This document shows positions 54,799 to 64,000 of a DNA stretch of 64,000 nucleotides, piece by piece. The DNA comes from Variovorax sp. OV329 (GTDB lineage: Bacteria > Pseudomonadota > Gammaproteobacteria > Burkholderiales > Burkholderiaceae_C), in contig NZ_FOUG01000007.1 in the NCBI RefSeq assembly GCF_900114785.1, positions 124,001 through 188,000 of the forward strand, written 5' to 3'. The stretch's first letter is position 1. Each line of letters starts with the position of its first letter. The notes beneath the pieces are model-generated. The model was not told where the DNA came from. It ran no database searches and was given only the letters and a program-made list of their open reading frames with translations. The position numbers and the translations under genes are program-made.

Positions 54799-55131
54799 TC
54801 AAGCCGGCAGGCTCATCACTTCCTGATAGGCCGCCACCAGGCGGTTGCGCACCTGCAGCCCGGTCTGGAAAGCCACGTTGGCCTTCTGCAGGTCGACCAT
54901 CACGTCGTTGAGCGCCACGCCGGGCTTGCCCAGTTCGAAGTCCTCGGCCTTGCCGTAGGCCTGCTGCTGCGTGCCGTTGATGCGCTCGAGCGTGCGCTTG
55001 AATTCACCGGCAAAGCCGCCGCTGCCCTGCACGGCCTCGGATGCGCCGGAATCCATGCGGGGGGCGAAGCCGCCCTGGAGCGCGGTGGCGCGCATCTGAT
55101 GCAACACGGACTCGATGGCTGCGATCGACAT
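54799..55131 (-). CDS. fliE: Rod/MS-ring junction protein FliE
   Basis: 110 residues. The C-terminal half is conserved (GVALNDVMVDLQKANVAFQ, GLQVRNRLVAAYQEVMSLP), and the N-terminus is a helix (AAIESVLHQMRATALQ). FliE joins the MS ring to the rod and is the first rod protein exported. It is divergent from fliF, the usual arrangement. The ATG at 55131 is chosen because upstream codons of the open frame are untypical. Confidence 0.95.
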   Translation of the reverse strand: MSIAAIESVLHQMRATALQGGFAPRMDSGASEAVQGSGGFAGEFKRTLERINGTQQQAYGKAEDFELGKPGVALNDVMVDLQKANVAFQTGLQVRNRLVAAYQEVMSLPA

Positions 55132-55447
55132 GTGTGTAAACCTTTCTGCTGATGTTGTGGGATGCGTGGCTCGCAAGAGCGAACTCACAGGGGCGCATGG
55201 GTGCACCCGCGACCGGAGAAGCGTAGCGACGCACCTCTCTTTCGCATGAAGGCAACTGAAGGGAAAAGCCCGGGCTGTTCGCCCAATCGATTTGAAGAGG
55301 GGTGCGGAGAATCCATCGCACACGACAAAGCGGCCTGGTGACAGCACCCGGCCACAAGGCCATGAACTCTCATCGAGAACGACGACTTCCTTCTACGTGC
55401 GTGCCTCTGCACCACGCGGGCATCCATCAAGCCATGAGCCAAGCCGA
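55132..55447. other. fliE/fliF divergent regulatory region
   Basis: 316 bases that should hold two class II promoters. I see no sigma-28 or sigma-54 motif, consistent with FlhD4C2-dependent sigma-70 promoters, whose loose boxes I cannot call by eye. A five-codon frame ends over the fliF start (55434-55451). Confidence 0.5.
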
Positions 55448-55451
55448 ATGA
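55434..55451 (+). other. Five-codon upstream frame overlapping the fliF start
   Basis: ATG AGC CAA GCC GAA TGA (MSQAE) ends with its TGA overlapping the fliF ATG (GAATGA). fliF itself has no clear Shine-Dalgarno sequence, so stop/restart coupling is possible. Neither ATG has an obvious ribosome-binding site, so this may be chance. Confidence 0.3.
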
Positions 55452-57202
55452 GCGCCGCCACCACTGCCGCGCCCGTCCCCGCATTGCCGACCGGAGCACC
55501 CGTCTCCGGCCTGCCGACCGCCCTGCCCTTCGTGGAGCGGCTGCGCGCACAGCCCAAGCTGCCGATGATCCTCGGCGGCGCCGCACTCGTGGCCGCCCTG
55601 GCGGCCTTCGTGCTGTGGAACCGAGCGCCTGACTACAAGGTGCTCTATGCCAACGTGACCGAGCGGGATGGCGGCGCCATCATCGCCTCGCTGTCGCAGA
55701 TGAACGTGCCCTACAAATTCGCCGAAGGCGGCGGCGCGATCATGGTGCCGGCCGACAAGGTGCCCGAGCTGCGCCTGAAGCTGGCGTCCCAGGGCCTGCC
55801 CAAGGGCGGCGGCGTGGGCTTCGAGCTGATGGACAACCAGAAGTTCGGCACCAGCCAGTTCACCGAGCAGGTCAACTACCAGCGCGCGCTGGAAGGCGAG
55901 CTGGTGCGCTCCATCGAATCCATCGGCACGGTGGAAGCGGCGCGCGTGCACCTGGCGCTGCCCAAGCCATCGCTCTTCGTGCGCGAGCAGAAGAAGCCCT
56001 CGGCCTCGGTGGTGCTGACGCTGCAGCGCGGCCGCAGCATCGACGAAGGCCAGGTCAGCGCCATCGTCCACATGATCTCCAGCAGCGTGCCCGACCTGGA
56101 CGCCAAGAGCGTGACGGTGGTGGACCAGCGCGGCAACCTGCTCTCGGCCGCCAACAGCGGCGCGCGCGGCCTGGACGTGAGCCAGCTCAAGTTCGCGCAG
56201 GAGATCGAGCAGACCTACGTGCGCCGCATCGAGTCGATCCTTCAGCCCATCCTGGGCGCAGGCAACGTGCGTGCGCAGGTGGCGGCCGACATCGACTTCA
56301 CGGTGGTGGAACACACCGACGAGAAGTTCCGCCCCAACGACGATCCCAAGGCCAAGGCGGTGCGAAGCCAGCAGTCCAGCGAGTCGGCCCAGCAGGGCGG
56401 CACGCCGCCCGGCGGTGTGCCCGGCGCGCTGACGAACCAGCCGCCCACGAACCCGAGCGCGCCGATCAGCACGGCCGCCGCGCCCAATGCACCCGGCAAG
56501 CCGGGCGCCCCCGGTGCGCCGGGAGCAGCCGCGCCGGCTGCACAGACCGCCAGCAGCACGGCCAGCAGCGGCCCGAGCAACTCGCGCAAGGACAGCACCA
56601 CCAACTACGAGCTCGACCGCAGCATCCGCCACGTGCAGCAAGGTGCCGGCGGCGTGAAGCGCCTGTCGGTGGCCGTGGTGGTGAACAACCGCGAAGGCGC
56701 CGGCACCGAAGGCAAGCCGGCATCGACCGCCCTCACCGCCGCCGAGCTGGACCAGATCCGCAACCTGGTGAAGGAAGCCATGGGCTTCAGCCAGGAGCGC
56801 GGCGACTCGCTCAACGTGGTCAACAGCTCCTTCATCCAGGAACGCGAGCCGGTGCCGGTGGAATTGCCGCTGTGGAAGGACCCGCAGGCCATCGAGCTGG
56901 GCAAGAGCATCGGCCAGTATGCGCTGATCGCCCTGGTGGTGCTGGTGCTGTGGCTGAGCTTCCTGCGCCCCCGCAAGCGCAAGCAGCAGGAGCTGCTGCC
57001 CGCCGCGGACGGCGCGCCTTCCCTGCCGCCGGCCGAGCAGGCCGCGCTCCAGGAGCAGCAGCAGCAGGACGCCCGCGAGCAGCTGCGCCTGCGTGAATCC
57101 GAACGCCAGCGCGTCGACCTGGAATACGCGCAGCAGCTCGCGCAGGAAGACCCGCGCCTGGTTGCTGCATTGATCAAGCATTGGATGACCCCCCATGAAT
57201 GA
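55448..57202 (+). CDS. fliF: MS-ring protein FliF
   Basis: 584 residues from the ATG at 55448. The first membrane helix is near 40-57 (MILGGAALVAALAAFVLW), followed by the YscJ/FliF ring-building motifs (DYKVLYANVTERDGGAIIAS, FTEQVNYQRALEGELVRSIE, VEAARVHLALPKPSLFVREQ), a Pro/Ala-rich loop (about 310-370), the second helix near 490-507 (YALIALVVLVLWLSFL), and a C-terminal FliG-binding tail. It forms the basal ring in the inner membrane. It overlaps fliG by 8 bases. Confidence 0.96.
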   Translation: MSAATTAAPVPALPTGAPVSGLPTALPFVERLRAQPKLPMILGGAALVAALAAFVLWNRAPDYKVLYANVTERDGGAIIASLSQMNVPYKFAEGGGAIMVPADKVPELRLKLASQGLPKGGGVGFELMDNQKFGTSQFTEQVNYQRALEGELVRSIESIGTVEAARVHLALPKPSLFVREQKKPSASVVLTLQRGRSIDEGQVSAIVHMISSSVPDLDAKSVTVVDQRGNLLSAANSGARGLDVSQLKFAQEIEQTYVRRIESILQPILGAGNVRAQVAADIDFTVVEHTDEKFRPNDDPKAKAVRSQQSSESAQQGGTPPGGVPGALTNQPPTNPSAPISTAAAPNAPGKPGAPGAPGAAAPAAQTASSTASSGPSNSRKDSTTNYELDRSIRHVQQGAGGVKRLSVAVVVNNREGAGTEGKPASTALTAAELDQIRNLVKEAMGFSQERGDSLNVVNSSFIQEREPVPVELPLWKDPQAIELGKSIGQYALIALVVLVLWLSFLRPRKRKQQELLPAADGAPSLPPAEQAALQEQQQQDAREQLRLRESERQRVDLEYAQQLAQEDPRLVAALIKHWMTPHE

Positions 57203-58193
57203 CACCGCAAACCAGCGCAAAGCCGCCATCCTGCTGATGGCGCTGGGCGAAGACCGCGCCGCCGCCACGCTCGCGCACATGCCCACCCAGACGGTCCAGT
57301 CCGTGGGCGTGGCGATGTCGCAGCTCAGCCATGTGTCCAACGACGAGCTGGCCCAGGTGCTGGCCGATTTCCGCGCCGAGACCGAGCAGCTGTCCGCCCT
57401 GCACCTGGGCTCGGGCAGCTACATCAAGGCGGTGCTGACCAAGGCCCTGGGCGACGAACGCGCCAGCAACCTGCTGGAAGACATCCTCCAGCCCGATTCG
57501 CCGCGCGGCGGCATCGAGCGCCTCAACGAGCTGGAAGCCGGCGAAGTCGCCGAGCTGATCCGCGACGAGCATCCGCAGATCCTGGCCACCCTGCTGGTGC
57601 ACCTGGACCGCAGCAAGGCATCGGAAGTGTTGGAGAAGCTGCCGGCACGCCTGCGCCACGACGTGATCGTGCGCGTGGCCACCTTCGGCGGCGTGCAGCC
57701 GGCCGCGCTGGCCGAGCTGACCGAGGTGCTGTCCGAGATGCTCTCGGGCGAAGGCCTCAAGCGCAGCCGCCTGGGCGGCGTGCGCACCGCCGCCGAGATC
57801 GTCAACCTGATGAACACGACGCAGGAGCAGGAAGCCATTGCCCATGTGCGTGCGCAGGACGAGGCCCTGGCCCAGCGCATCATCGACGAGATGTTCGTGT
57901 TCGAGAACCTCATGGGCCTGGACGACCGCGGCATCCAGCGCGTGCTCAAGGACATCGAGGCCGAGTCGCTCATCATCGCCCTCAAGGGCGCGCCGCAGGA
58001 GCTGCGCGACAAGTTCCTGCAGAACATGTCGCAGCGCGCGGCCGAGACCCTGCGCGAGGACATGGACCTGCGCGGACCGGTGCGCGTCTCGCAGGTCGAG
58101 GCCGAGCAGAAGACCATCCTGCAGGTGGTGCGCCGCCTGGCCGACGCCGGCGAAGTCACCATAGCCGCCCCGGGTACCGATGACTTCATCTAA
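57195..58193 (+). CDS. fliG: Motor switch protein FliG
   Basis: 332 residues: an N-terminal FliF-binding domain (RKAAILLMALGEDRAAATL), the EHPQ motif near residue 125 (RDEHPQILATLLVHL), and the C-terminal charged torque helix (GAPQELRDKFLQNMSQRAAE). FliG couples stator movement to rotation. It overlaps fliF and fliH at both ends. Confidence 0.97.
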   Translation: MNDTANQRKAAILLMALGEDRAAATLAHMPTQTVQSVGVAMSQLSHVSNDELAQVLADFRAETEQLSALHLGSGSYIKAVLTKALGDERASNLLEDILQPDSPRGGIERLNELEAGEVAELIRDEHPQILATLLVHLDRSKASEVLEKLPARLRHDVIVRVATFGGVQPAALAELTEVLSEMLSGEGLKRSRLGGVRTAAEIVNLMNTTQEQEAIAHVRAQDEALAQRIIDEMFVFENLMGLDDRGIQRVLKDIEAESLIIALKGAPQELRDKFLQNMSQRAAETLREDMDLRGPVRVSQVEAEQKTILQVVRRLADAGEVTIAAPGTDDFI

Positions 58194-58992
58194 GCAAGCC
58201 TCTGCCGGCACGAGCAGCCTGGCCGCCACCTACGCTGCGATGAAGCGCAGCAACAGCGGCAGCGCACAGGCCGCCACCGCGACCGCACACGCCGGCCCGG
58301 CCGAGTCCGCCTGGCAACGCTGGGAGATGCAGTCCATCGGCACGCCGGCGGGCCGCCGCGCCGCAACGGGATCCCGCCCCGCGGCGGAGAGCGCACCCGC
58401 AGCCGCGCCGCGCCCTGCGCTCACGCCATCTCTTGACGAGAAGCTGCTGGCGCGCCTGCGCATCGACGCGCGCGCCATTGGCGAAGCCGACGGCCGACGC
58501 GAAGGCTTGGCCCAGGGCCATGCCGAAGGGCTGGCAGCAGGCCGCGCCGAGGGCCTGGCCCTGGCCAGCGCGCACGCGCAGCAGCTGCTGACCCTGTCCC
58601 GGTCCCTGCCCGCCGCGCTGCGACGCGCAGAGAACGACCTGTCGGATTCGCTGGTCGCGCTGGCCCTGGACGTGGCCCGCCAGGTGATCCATCACAGCCT
58701 GAACGTGGAGCCCGGCTGGATCGTGACGCTGGTGCGCCAGATGCTGGCCGCCGAGCACGCGCTGCAGGGCGAGCCCCGCCTGCTGCTGCATCCCGAGGAC
58801 GTGGCGCTGGTGCGCGCGAGCCTGGGAACCGAGTTGCAGGAGGCCGGCTGGCAGCTGCGCGCCGACGACAACATCTCACGCGGCGGCTGCCGCGTGCAGA
58901 CCACCGGCAGCGAGGTGGACGCCACGCTGGAAACGCGCCTGGAGCGCGTCACCGCCGCCCTGGCCGGCGAGACGAAGGCAGCCCATGCTTGA
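58180..58992 (+). CDS. fliH: Export ATPase regulator FliH
   Basis: 270 residues. A disordered Ala-rich N-terminus contains WQRWEM (the Trp-rich element that docks on the C-ring/FlhA), followed by a Gly-repeat helix ([20 protein letters not shown]) and the C-terminal FliI-binding domain ([34 protein letters not shown]). FliH holds FliI inactive and links it to the gate. Starts 14 bases inside fliG. Confidence 0.93.
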   Translation: MTSSKQASAGTSSLAATYAAMKRSNSGSAQAATATAHAGPAESAWQRWEMQSIGTPAGRRAATGSRPAAESAPAAAPRPALTPSLDEKLLARLRIDARAIGEADGRREGLAQGHAEGLAAGRAEGLALASAHAQQLLTLSRSLPAALRRAENDLSDSLVALALDVARQVIHHSLNVEPGWIVTLVRQMLAAEHALQGEPRLLLHPEDVALVRASLGTELQEAGWQLRADDNISRGGCRVQTTGSEVDATLETRLERVTAALAGETKAAHA

Positions 58993-60421
58993 GCAGATCG
59001 CGGCGCCGCCGCCGACCACCAACCCGCACCTGAACGCCTGGCACGCCGCCATCAACCAGGCTCGCCACGAAGTGGGCCGTCGCGTGCCCACCGCGGTCTC
59101 CGGCCGCCTGACCCGTGCCGTCGGCCTGGTGCTGGAGGCCGTGGGCCTGCAGCTGCCGGTGGGCAGCGACTGCCTGATCGAACTGCCGCCCGGCTATCCG
59201 CAGCGCCATGCCGAGGCCGAGGTCGTCGGTTTTGCGGGCGACCGCCTCTTTCTCATGCCGCAGACCGAAGTGGCCGGCCTGCTGCCCGGCGCACGCGTGT
59301 TCGCGCGCCCCGGCATGGCCGACCCGAGCTCGCCCGGCGGCGCGGTGCAGACCAAGCGCCTGCCGGTGGGCGTGGGCATGCTGGGCCGCGTGGTCGATGC
59401 GGTGGGCCGTCCGCTGGATGGACGCGGCCCCCTGGTCGTCGACAAGCAGGTGACGCTGTCGACGGCACCCATCAACCCGCTGCAGCGCGCGCCCATTGAC
59501 TCGGTGCTGGACACCGGCGTGCGCGCCATCAACGGCATGCTCACCGTCGGCCGCGGCCAGCGCATGGGCCTGTTCGCCGGCTCCGGCGTGGGCAAGAGCG
59601 TGCTGCTGGGCATGATGGCCCGCTACACCAGCGCCGAGGTGATCGTGGTGGGCCTGATCGGCGAGCGCGGCCGCGAGGTGAAGGACTTCATCGACCACAC
59701 GCTGGGCGAGGAAGGCCTGGCCCGCGCGGTGGTGGTGGCCGCGCCTGCGGACAACTCGCCCCTGCTGCGCCTGCAGGGCGCGGCCTATGCCACCTGCCTG
59801 GCGGAGTACTTCCGCGACCTGGGCAAGGACGTGCTGCTGATCATGGATTCGCTCACCCGCTACGCCATGGCACAGCGCGAGATCGCGCTGGCCGTGGGCG
59901 AGCCGCCGGCCACCAAGGGCTACCCGCCCTCGGTGTTCGCCAAGCTGCCGGCGCTGGTGGAACGTGCCGGCAACGGCGCACGCGACGCGCACGGCCGCGG
60001 CGGCTCGATCACCGCCTTCTACACCGTGCTGTCCGAAGGCGACGACCAGCAGGACCCGATCGCCGACTCGGCACGCGCCATCCTGGACGGCCACGTCGTG
60101 CTGTCCCGGAACCTCGCCGAGGCGGGCCACTACCCCGCCATCGACATCGAGGCCTCGATCAGCCGCGCGATGACCGCGCTCATCACGCCCGAGCAGTTCG
60201 AGGTGGTGCGCCGCTTCAAGCAGACGCTGTCGCGCTACCAGCGCAACCGCGACCTCATCAGCGTGGGCGCCTATGCCGCCGGCCACGACCCGCAGCTGGA
60301 CAAGGCCATTGCCCTGTACCCGCGCATCGAGGCCTACCTGCAGCAGGGCATGAACGAGCGCAGCGGCTACGAGGACTCCATCGTGGAGATGGAGCGCCTG
60401 TTCGACACCCAAGGAGCCTGA
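58985..60421 (+). CDS. fliI: Flagellar export ATPase FliI
   Basis: 478 residues, F1-beta-like. Walker A GSGVGKS is near residues 199-205, followed by [16 protein letters not shown], the Walker B region [20 protein letters not shown] and the C-terminal [20 protein letters not shown]. It supplies energy and unfolding for export. Overlaps fliH by 8 bases and is followed 5 bases later by fliJ. Confidence 0.97.
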   Translation: MLEQIAAPPPTTNPHLNAWHAAINQARHEVGRRVPTAVSGRLTRAVGLVLEAVGLQLPVGSDCLIELPPGYPQRHAEAEVVGFAGDRLFLMPQTEVAGLLPGARVFARPGMADPSSPGGAVQTKRLPVGVGMLGRVVDAVGRPLDGRGPLVVDKQVTLSTAPINPLQRAPIDSVLDTGVRAINGMLTVGRGQRMGLFAGSGVGKSVLLGMMARYTSAEVIVVGLIGERGREVKDFIDHTLGEEGLARAVVVAAPADNSPLLRLQGAAYATCLAEYFRDLGKDVLLIMDSLTRYAMAQREIALAVGEPPATKGYPPSVFAKLPALVERAGNGARDAHGRGGSITAFYTVLSEGDDQQDPIADSARAILDGHVVLSRNLAEAGHYPAIDIEASISRAMTALITPEQFEVVRRFKQTLSRYQRNRDLISVGAYAAGHDPQLDKAIALYPRIEAYLQQGMNERSGYEDSIVEMERLFDTQGA

Positions 60422-60426
60422 ACCCC

Positions 60427-60885
60427 ATGGCACAGAAACTTCCCCTGGACCTGCTCATCGAGTTGGCTCGCGACAAGACCGATGACGCCGCGCGGCGCCT
60501 GGGCGCGCTGCAGAGCGCGCAGCTCAGCGCCACGCAGAAGCTGGGCATCCTCGTGCAGTACCGGCAGGACTACCTGGCGCAGCTGCAGGTGCTGATGCAG
60601 CAGGGCGTCTCCACCTCGCAGTGGTTCAACTACCAGGACTTCCTGACCACGCTCGACGGCGCCATCGCCCAACAGCGCGGCATCGCCCAGCAGGCGGATC
60701 TGCGGCTGGAGCATGGCCGCAACGACTGGCAGCAAAACAAGCGCCGCCTCAACTCCTTCGACACCCTGGCCGAGCGCGCACGGCGCCAGGCGCAGATGGT
60801 CCAAGCCAAGCGCGAGCAGCGCGACAGCGACGAACGGGCCGCACGCCAGTTCTTCGTGGCCAAGCAGGCCGCATCGGCGCAATGA
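60427..60885 (+). CDS. fliJ: Export chaperone-escort protein FliJ
   Basis: 152 residues predicted to be one long antiparallel coiled coil (LDLLIELARDKTDDAARRLG, KLGILVQYRQDYLAQLQVL, RLNSFDTLAERARRQAQMV). FliJ sits inside the FliI ring and contacts FlhA. Position between fliI and fliK is standard. Confidence 0.94.
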   Translation: MAQKLPLDLLIELARDKTDDAARRLGALQSAQLSATQKLGILVQYRQDYLAQLQVLMQQGVSTSQWFNYQDFLTTLDGAIAQQRGIAQQADLRLEHGRNDWQQNKRRLNSFDTLAERARRQAQMVQAKREQRDSDERAARQFFVAKQAASAQ

Positions 60886-60901
60886 CACAAGGTTCAAGCA
60901 C

Positions 60902-62257
60902 ATGAGTTCTCCGCTTCTCTCGATTCCCACCGCATCGAACGCCGCGCCCGCCTCCACCAGCGCCTCGGCCAGCGGCGGCGCCGCGCGGGCGCGCGACGCG
61001 CAGGCCGGCGCGACCGACAGCTTCGGTGCCGCCCTGGCCCGCACGCGCGAGTCCCGCGGGCAGAAGGCCGGCGAGAAGACCGAGCGGCAGGACGACGCCG
61101 CCTCGGCCTCGCCCCTGGCGCGCCGCCGCGGCGCCTCATCGGCGGAATCGACGGAAGAGCGTTCGCCGGTGGACCTGCTGGCCATGGCCATGCTGACCCC
61201 GGCCTTCGCCACGCAGGCCGCCCAGAAACGCCAGGCGGCGGCCGACGGCACCGGCGCGTCCCTGCACGGCGCTGCCGATGCGAGCGCGCTCGCCAAAGCC
61301 GACCCGCCGCTCGCCGCAGCCGCCGGCGACACGGCACTCACGGATTCGCAGCCGCAGGATGCGGCCACCGCGCAAGCCAGGGCGTCGGGCAAGCCGATCG
61401 CCGACGCCAAGGCGGATGCCAGGTCAGATGCCGCCTCGGAAGACGGCAAGAAGGTGAAGGCCGACGCCGGCGCGACATCCGACTACAAGATCACCGCGCA
61501 GTCCGCCCCCGTCGTGGCAGCCGCATCGGCCTCCGCCGCACCGGCTGCGCCTCTCGCCGGTGCCGCATCGACTGGCGCCCCCGAGCCGAAGGCAGGCAAT
61601 GCCGCACCGGCCATCGCCGCGGTCGACCCCAAGGTCGCACCGGAACCCGCCGCCGCTGCGCTGCGGGCCGATGACCGGCCGCTGCCCGACACGAGCTCGG
61701 AGGCCGACACCGCCAGCACCCTGCCCGCCTCGATGAACTTCAAGGCCGCCATGGCGCAAGCCTCGGCCACGTCCTCAACCGCCCAGCAGCCCCCCGTCGC
61801 ACGCCTGGCCGTGCCCACGCCGGTGGGCAGCGAGGGCTGGGGCGCCGACGTCGGGCGCCAGATGATCCGCATGGGCGCCGACGGCAACCATGTGGCCGAG
61901 CTGAGCCTCAACCCCGCCGGTCTCGGCCCGTTGAAGGTCACGCTGACGCTGGGCGACAACCAGGCGCAGGCGATGTTCGTCTCGGCCCACGAGAGCGTGC
62001 GCCGCGCGGTCGAGGCCGCCTTGCCGCAACTGCGCGACACGCTGGCGAGCCAGGGCATCCAGCTCGGCCAGACCTCGGTGGACGCCGGCACGCAGCAGCA
62101 GCAGGCCTTCGGCCAGCAGGAGCGCGGCTTCGAGCAGCAGGGCCGCCCGAACCTGCGCGGCGCGCAGCGCGAGACCGCGGCCGACGACGCGCCGCTCGCG
62201 GTGCGTGCGAGCAGCTCCGGTGCGCGCGCCAGCACCGGCATCGATACCTTCGCCTGA
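60902..62257 (+). CDS. fliK: Hook-length control protein FliK
   Basis: 451 residues from the ATG at 60902. The N-terminal ~300 residues are Ala/Ser/Asp-rich and low-complexity, the ruler part. The C-terminal Flg_hook domain includes VAELSLNPAGLGPLKVTLTL, AMFVSAHESVRRAVEAALPQ and LASQGIQLGQTSVD. FliK measures the hook and triggers the FlhB switch. A second FliK-like gene is at 48866. Confidence 0.94.
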   Translation: MSSPLLSIPTASNAAPASTSASASGGAARARDAQAGATDSFGAALARTRESRGQKAGEKTERQDDAASASPLARRRGASSAESTEERSPVDLLAMAMLTPAFATQAAQKRQAAADGTGASLHGAADASALAKADPPLAAAAGDTALTDSQPQDAATAQARASGKPIADAKADARSDAASEDGKKVKADAGATSDYKITAQSAPVVAAASASAAPAAPLAGAASTGAPEPKAGNAAPAIAAVDPKVAPEPAAAALRADDRPLPDTSSEADTASTLPASMNFKAAMAQASATSSTAQQPPVARLAVPTPVGSEGWGADVGRQMIRMGADGNHVAELSLNPAGLGPLKVTLTLGDNQAQAMFVSAHESVRRAVEAALPQLRDTLASQGIQLGQTSVDAGTQQQQAFGQQERGFEQQGRPNLRGAQRETAADDAPLAVRASSSGARASTGIDTFA

Positions 62258-62263
62258 CATCCA

Positions 62264-62339
62264 CGCGGCCCTCGGGCCGCGATCCGGCACCGCGACGCGA
62301 AGCGCCAAGACGGGCAATGGGGGAGATGAGCCCTTTTTT
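62264..62339 (+). terminator. Hairpins between fliK and fliL
   Basis: A near-palindrome CGCGGCCC-TC-GGGCCGCG (62264-62281) is followed at 62312-62339 by GGGC...GCCC and then six T. The second has only a 4-bp stem, so it is a weak intrinsic terminator at best. Partial termination between fliFGHIJK and fliLMN is possible. Confidence 0.35.
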
Positions 62340-62406
62340 CCCTCTTGCTCGGCCCTTCGCATCCGGTCCCTTCCGGAAAAAATAGCCCAACTTCAAAGAG
62401 CGACCC

Positions 62407-62898
62407 ATGGCCACCAGCCCTACTCCTGCGACAACTCCCGCCGCCGCCGCCCCTGCGCGGACCTCGAAGATGCTGATCGGCGCCGTGCTCGCCATCAGCC
62501 TGTGCGCCCTGGCCGTGGCGGCCTACGCCATGACCCGCACGCAGGGTTCGGAAAGCAGCGAACCCAAGGCCGCCGTGGCCGAGAAGCCCATCTTCCTCAA
62601 CCTGGAACCGATCACCGTCAACCTGCAGACCGAGGGGCGCCCCCGCTTCCTGCACGTGGGCATCTCGCTGAAGGTGCGCGACGAGAAGTCCAAGTCGCAG
62701 ATCAGCGAATTCATGCCCGAACTGCGCAGCCGCACGCTGATGCTGCTGTCCAACCGCCAGTCCGACTCGCTGCAGACCACCGACGACAAGTCGCGCCTGG
62801 CCGGCGAGATCCAGGCCGAGCTGAACCGTCCGCTGAACGACTCGCTGCCGCCCCAGGGCGTGACCGGCGTGTCCTTCACCGCCTTCGTCGTCCAGTAA
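62407..62898 (+). CDS. fliL: Flagellar basal-body protein FliL
   Basis: 163 residues with an Ala/Pro-rich cytoplasmic tail, one membrane helix (MLIGAVLAISLCALAVAAYAM, about 22-42) and a periplasmic stomatin-like domain (IFLNLEPITVNLQTEGRPRF, LHVGISLKVRDEKSK, LLSNRQSDSLQTTDDK). FliL encircles and supports the stator units. It starts after a 149-base gap. Confidence 0.95.
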   Translation: MATSPTPATTPAAAAPARTSKMLIGAVLAISLCALAVAAYAMTRTQGSESSEPKAAVAEKPIFLNLEPITVNLQTEGRPRFLHVGISLKVRDEKSKSQISEFMPELRSRTLMLLSNRQSDSLQTTDDKSRLAGEIQAELNRPLNDSLPPQGVTGVSFTAFVVQ

Positions 62899-62919
62899 GC
62901 GGGCCGGGACAGCAGATCC

Positions 62920-63921
62920 ATGGCCTATGAACAGGTCCTCTCGCAGGACGAGGTTGATGCGCTGCTGCGCGGCGTTACCGGCGGCGCGGTCGACCAGTCC
63001 ACGCTGCCCGCCACGCCGCAGGACGGCCTGCCCGCCTACGACCTGGGCGCGCCGGACCGCGTGGTGCGCAGCCGCATGCACACGCTGGAGGTCATCAACG
63101 AGCGCTTCGCACGCCACCTGCGCGGCGCCTTGCTGAACTTCATGCGCCGCAGCCCCGACATCTCGGTGGGCCCGGTGCAGATCCAGCAGTACGGCGAGTT
63201 CGTGCGGCACCTGCCGGTGCCGGCCAACATCAACATGATGCACTTCAAGCCGTTGCGCGGCACGGCCTTGTTCGTGTTCGACCCGAAGCTGGTGTTCCTG
63301 GTGGTGGACAACCTCTTTGGCAGCGACGGCCGCTACCACGTGCGCGTGGAAGGCCGCGATTTCACCCGCACCGAGCAGCGCATCATCCGCCGCCTGCTGG
63401 ACCTGACGCTGGGCTGCTACGGCGATGCCTGGCAGCCGGTGTACCCGCTGGACTTCGACTACGTGCGCGCCGAGATGCACGGCAAGCTGGCCAACATCGT
63501 GGCGCCCAACGAGGTGGTGGTGAACACCACGCTGCAGATCGAGTTCGGCCCGGTGGGCGGCTTCCTGCACGTGTGCATTCCCTATTCGATGATCGAGCCG
63601 ATCCGCGACCTGCTGTCCAACCCCATGCAGGACCAGGTCGAGGTGGACAAGCGCTGGATCAAGACCATGTCGCAGCAGATGCAGAGCGCCGACGTGGAAC
63701 TGGTGGCCGAGTTCCTCAACCTGCCCTCCACCGTGGGCCAGGTGATGGGCCTGGAGGTGGGCGACGTGCTGCCCATCGACCTGCCGGCCAGCGTGCTCGC
63801 CAAGGTCGACGGCATTCCGGTGATGGAGTGCGGCTACGGCGTCAGCAACGAGCACTACGCCCTGCGCGTGCAACAGATGATCTCCCACCAAGACAGCGAT
63901 TTGAAGAAAGACCATGACTGA
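62920..63921 (+). CDS. fliM: Motor switch protein FliM
   Basis: 333 residues. The N-terminal CheY-P-binding segment is clear (QVLSQDEVDALLRGVTG), followed by the CheC-like middle domain (FARHLRGALLNFMRRSPDIS) and the C-terminal SpoA domain (VGQVMGLEVGDVLPIDLP). FliM forms the C-ring and receives the chemotaxis signal. It overlaps fliN by 8 bases. Confidence 0.97.
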   Translation: MAYEQVLSQDEVDALLRGVTGGAVDQSTLPATPQDGLPAYDLGAPDRVVRSRMHTLEVINERFARHLRGALLNFMRRSPDISVGPVQIQQYGEFVRHLPVPANINMMHFKPLRGTALFVFDPKLVFLVVDNLFGSDGRYHVRVEGRDFTRTEQRIIRRLLDLTLGCYGDAWQPVYPLDFDYVRAEMHGKLANIVAPNEVVVNTTLQIEFGPVGGFLHVCIPYSMIEPIRDLLSNPMQDQVEVDKRWIKTMSQQMQSADVELVAEFLNLPSTVGQVMGLEVGDVLPIDLPASVLAKVDGIPVMECGYGVSNEHYALRVQQMISHQDSDLKKDHD

Positions 63922-64000
63922 CAACACCACCCCTGCCTCCGCCGTCGACGACGACTGGGCGAGCGCCCTGGCCGAGCAGACCAGCGCGGCCCAGGTGACC
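63914..64000 (+). CDS. fliN: Motor switch protein FliN (3' truncated by window end)
   Basis: The first 29 codons only: an acidic, Thr/Ala-rich start with DDDWASALAEQTSAA, the usual FliN N-terminus ahead of its SpoA domain. Identification depends on position after fliM and the W-containing acidic motif. Confidence 0.85.
   Translation, partial: MTDNTTPASAVDDDWASALAEQTSAAQVT

Noticed and set aside
61483..63930. 815-codon leftward frame opposite fliK, fliL and fliM
   Set aside because: Shadow of certain genes; no start signal and no recognisable domain.

Overview
The window is high-GC bacterial chromosome. Dense short-spaced operons, many ATGA stop/start overlaps, an FlhDC-headed flagellar system, an IclR-type PobR next to PobA, and a fused MalQ-TreY protein all point to a betaproteobacterium of the Burkholderiales, most likely Comamonadaceae (Variovorax/Ramlibacter-like). 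That placement is inference from gene content. No rRNA, CRISPR array or intact insertion sequence was seen.

Bases 1-13,500 are mixed housekeeping and accessory genes: a 5'-truncated 4-alpha-glucanotransferase/maltooligosyltrehalose synthase fusion, a YihY-type membrane protein, a DUF3606 miniprotein, a frameshifted glycosyltransferase-9 gene, an orphan HPK7 sensor kinase, an M16 peptidase, an AraC-type regulator, a DUF3313 lipoprotein and a RidA protein. A near-perfect sigma-28 promoter at 10,653 points into a stretch with no recognisable gene. A tRNA-Asn with promoter and terminator follows, then divergent pobR/pobA with a three-repeat operator.

Bases 16,079-19,895 hold a metal-stress module: an ECF sigma factor (SigF type), its NrsF/DUF1109 anti-sigma factor, and a bufferin operon. 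That operon encodes a Cys-containing BufA1 precursor, a BufB DUF692 (MNIO) peptide-modifying enzyme, a BufC DUF2063 partner and a DoxX membrane protein. Exact GTAACC-N16-CGAA motifs face both ways in the intergenic region.

Bases 19,966-30,281 form a nine-gene pyrimidine module: a URC1-type GTP cyclohydrolase II, a URC4/DUF1688 protein, uracil phosphoribosyltransferase, a four-component BMP-family nucleoside/base ABC importer, a lipoprotein nucleosidase and cytosine deaminase. It reads as uptake, deamination to uracil, conversion to UMP, and breakdown by the URC (ribosylurea) route instead of the Rut or reductive routes.

Bases 30,859-64,000 are a nearly continuous flagellar/chemotaxis locus. 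The leftward block, in transcription order, is flhD-flhC-motA-motB-cheA-(EAL/HDOD gene)-cheR-cheD-cheB-cheY-cheZ-flhB-flhA-flhF-flhG-fliA. A second leftward block is fliE, then fliC-flaG-fliD-fliS-fliT-fliK-like-flhB C-terminal-like. The rightward block is fliF-G-H-I-J-K-L-M-N, cut by the window end. Unusual points: a very long FlhF, an FlhG that has lost both P-loop lysines, a second FliK-like/FlhB-C pair, no cheW or receptor gene beside cheA, a CRP-like site placed for class I activation of flhDC, and three tandem hairpins after fliC.
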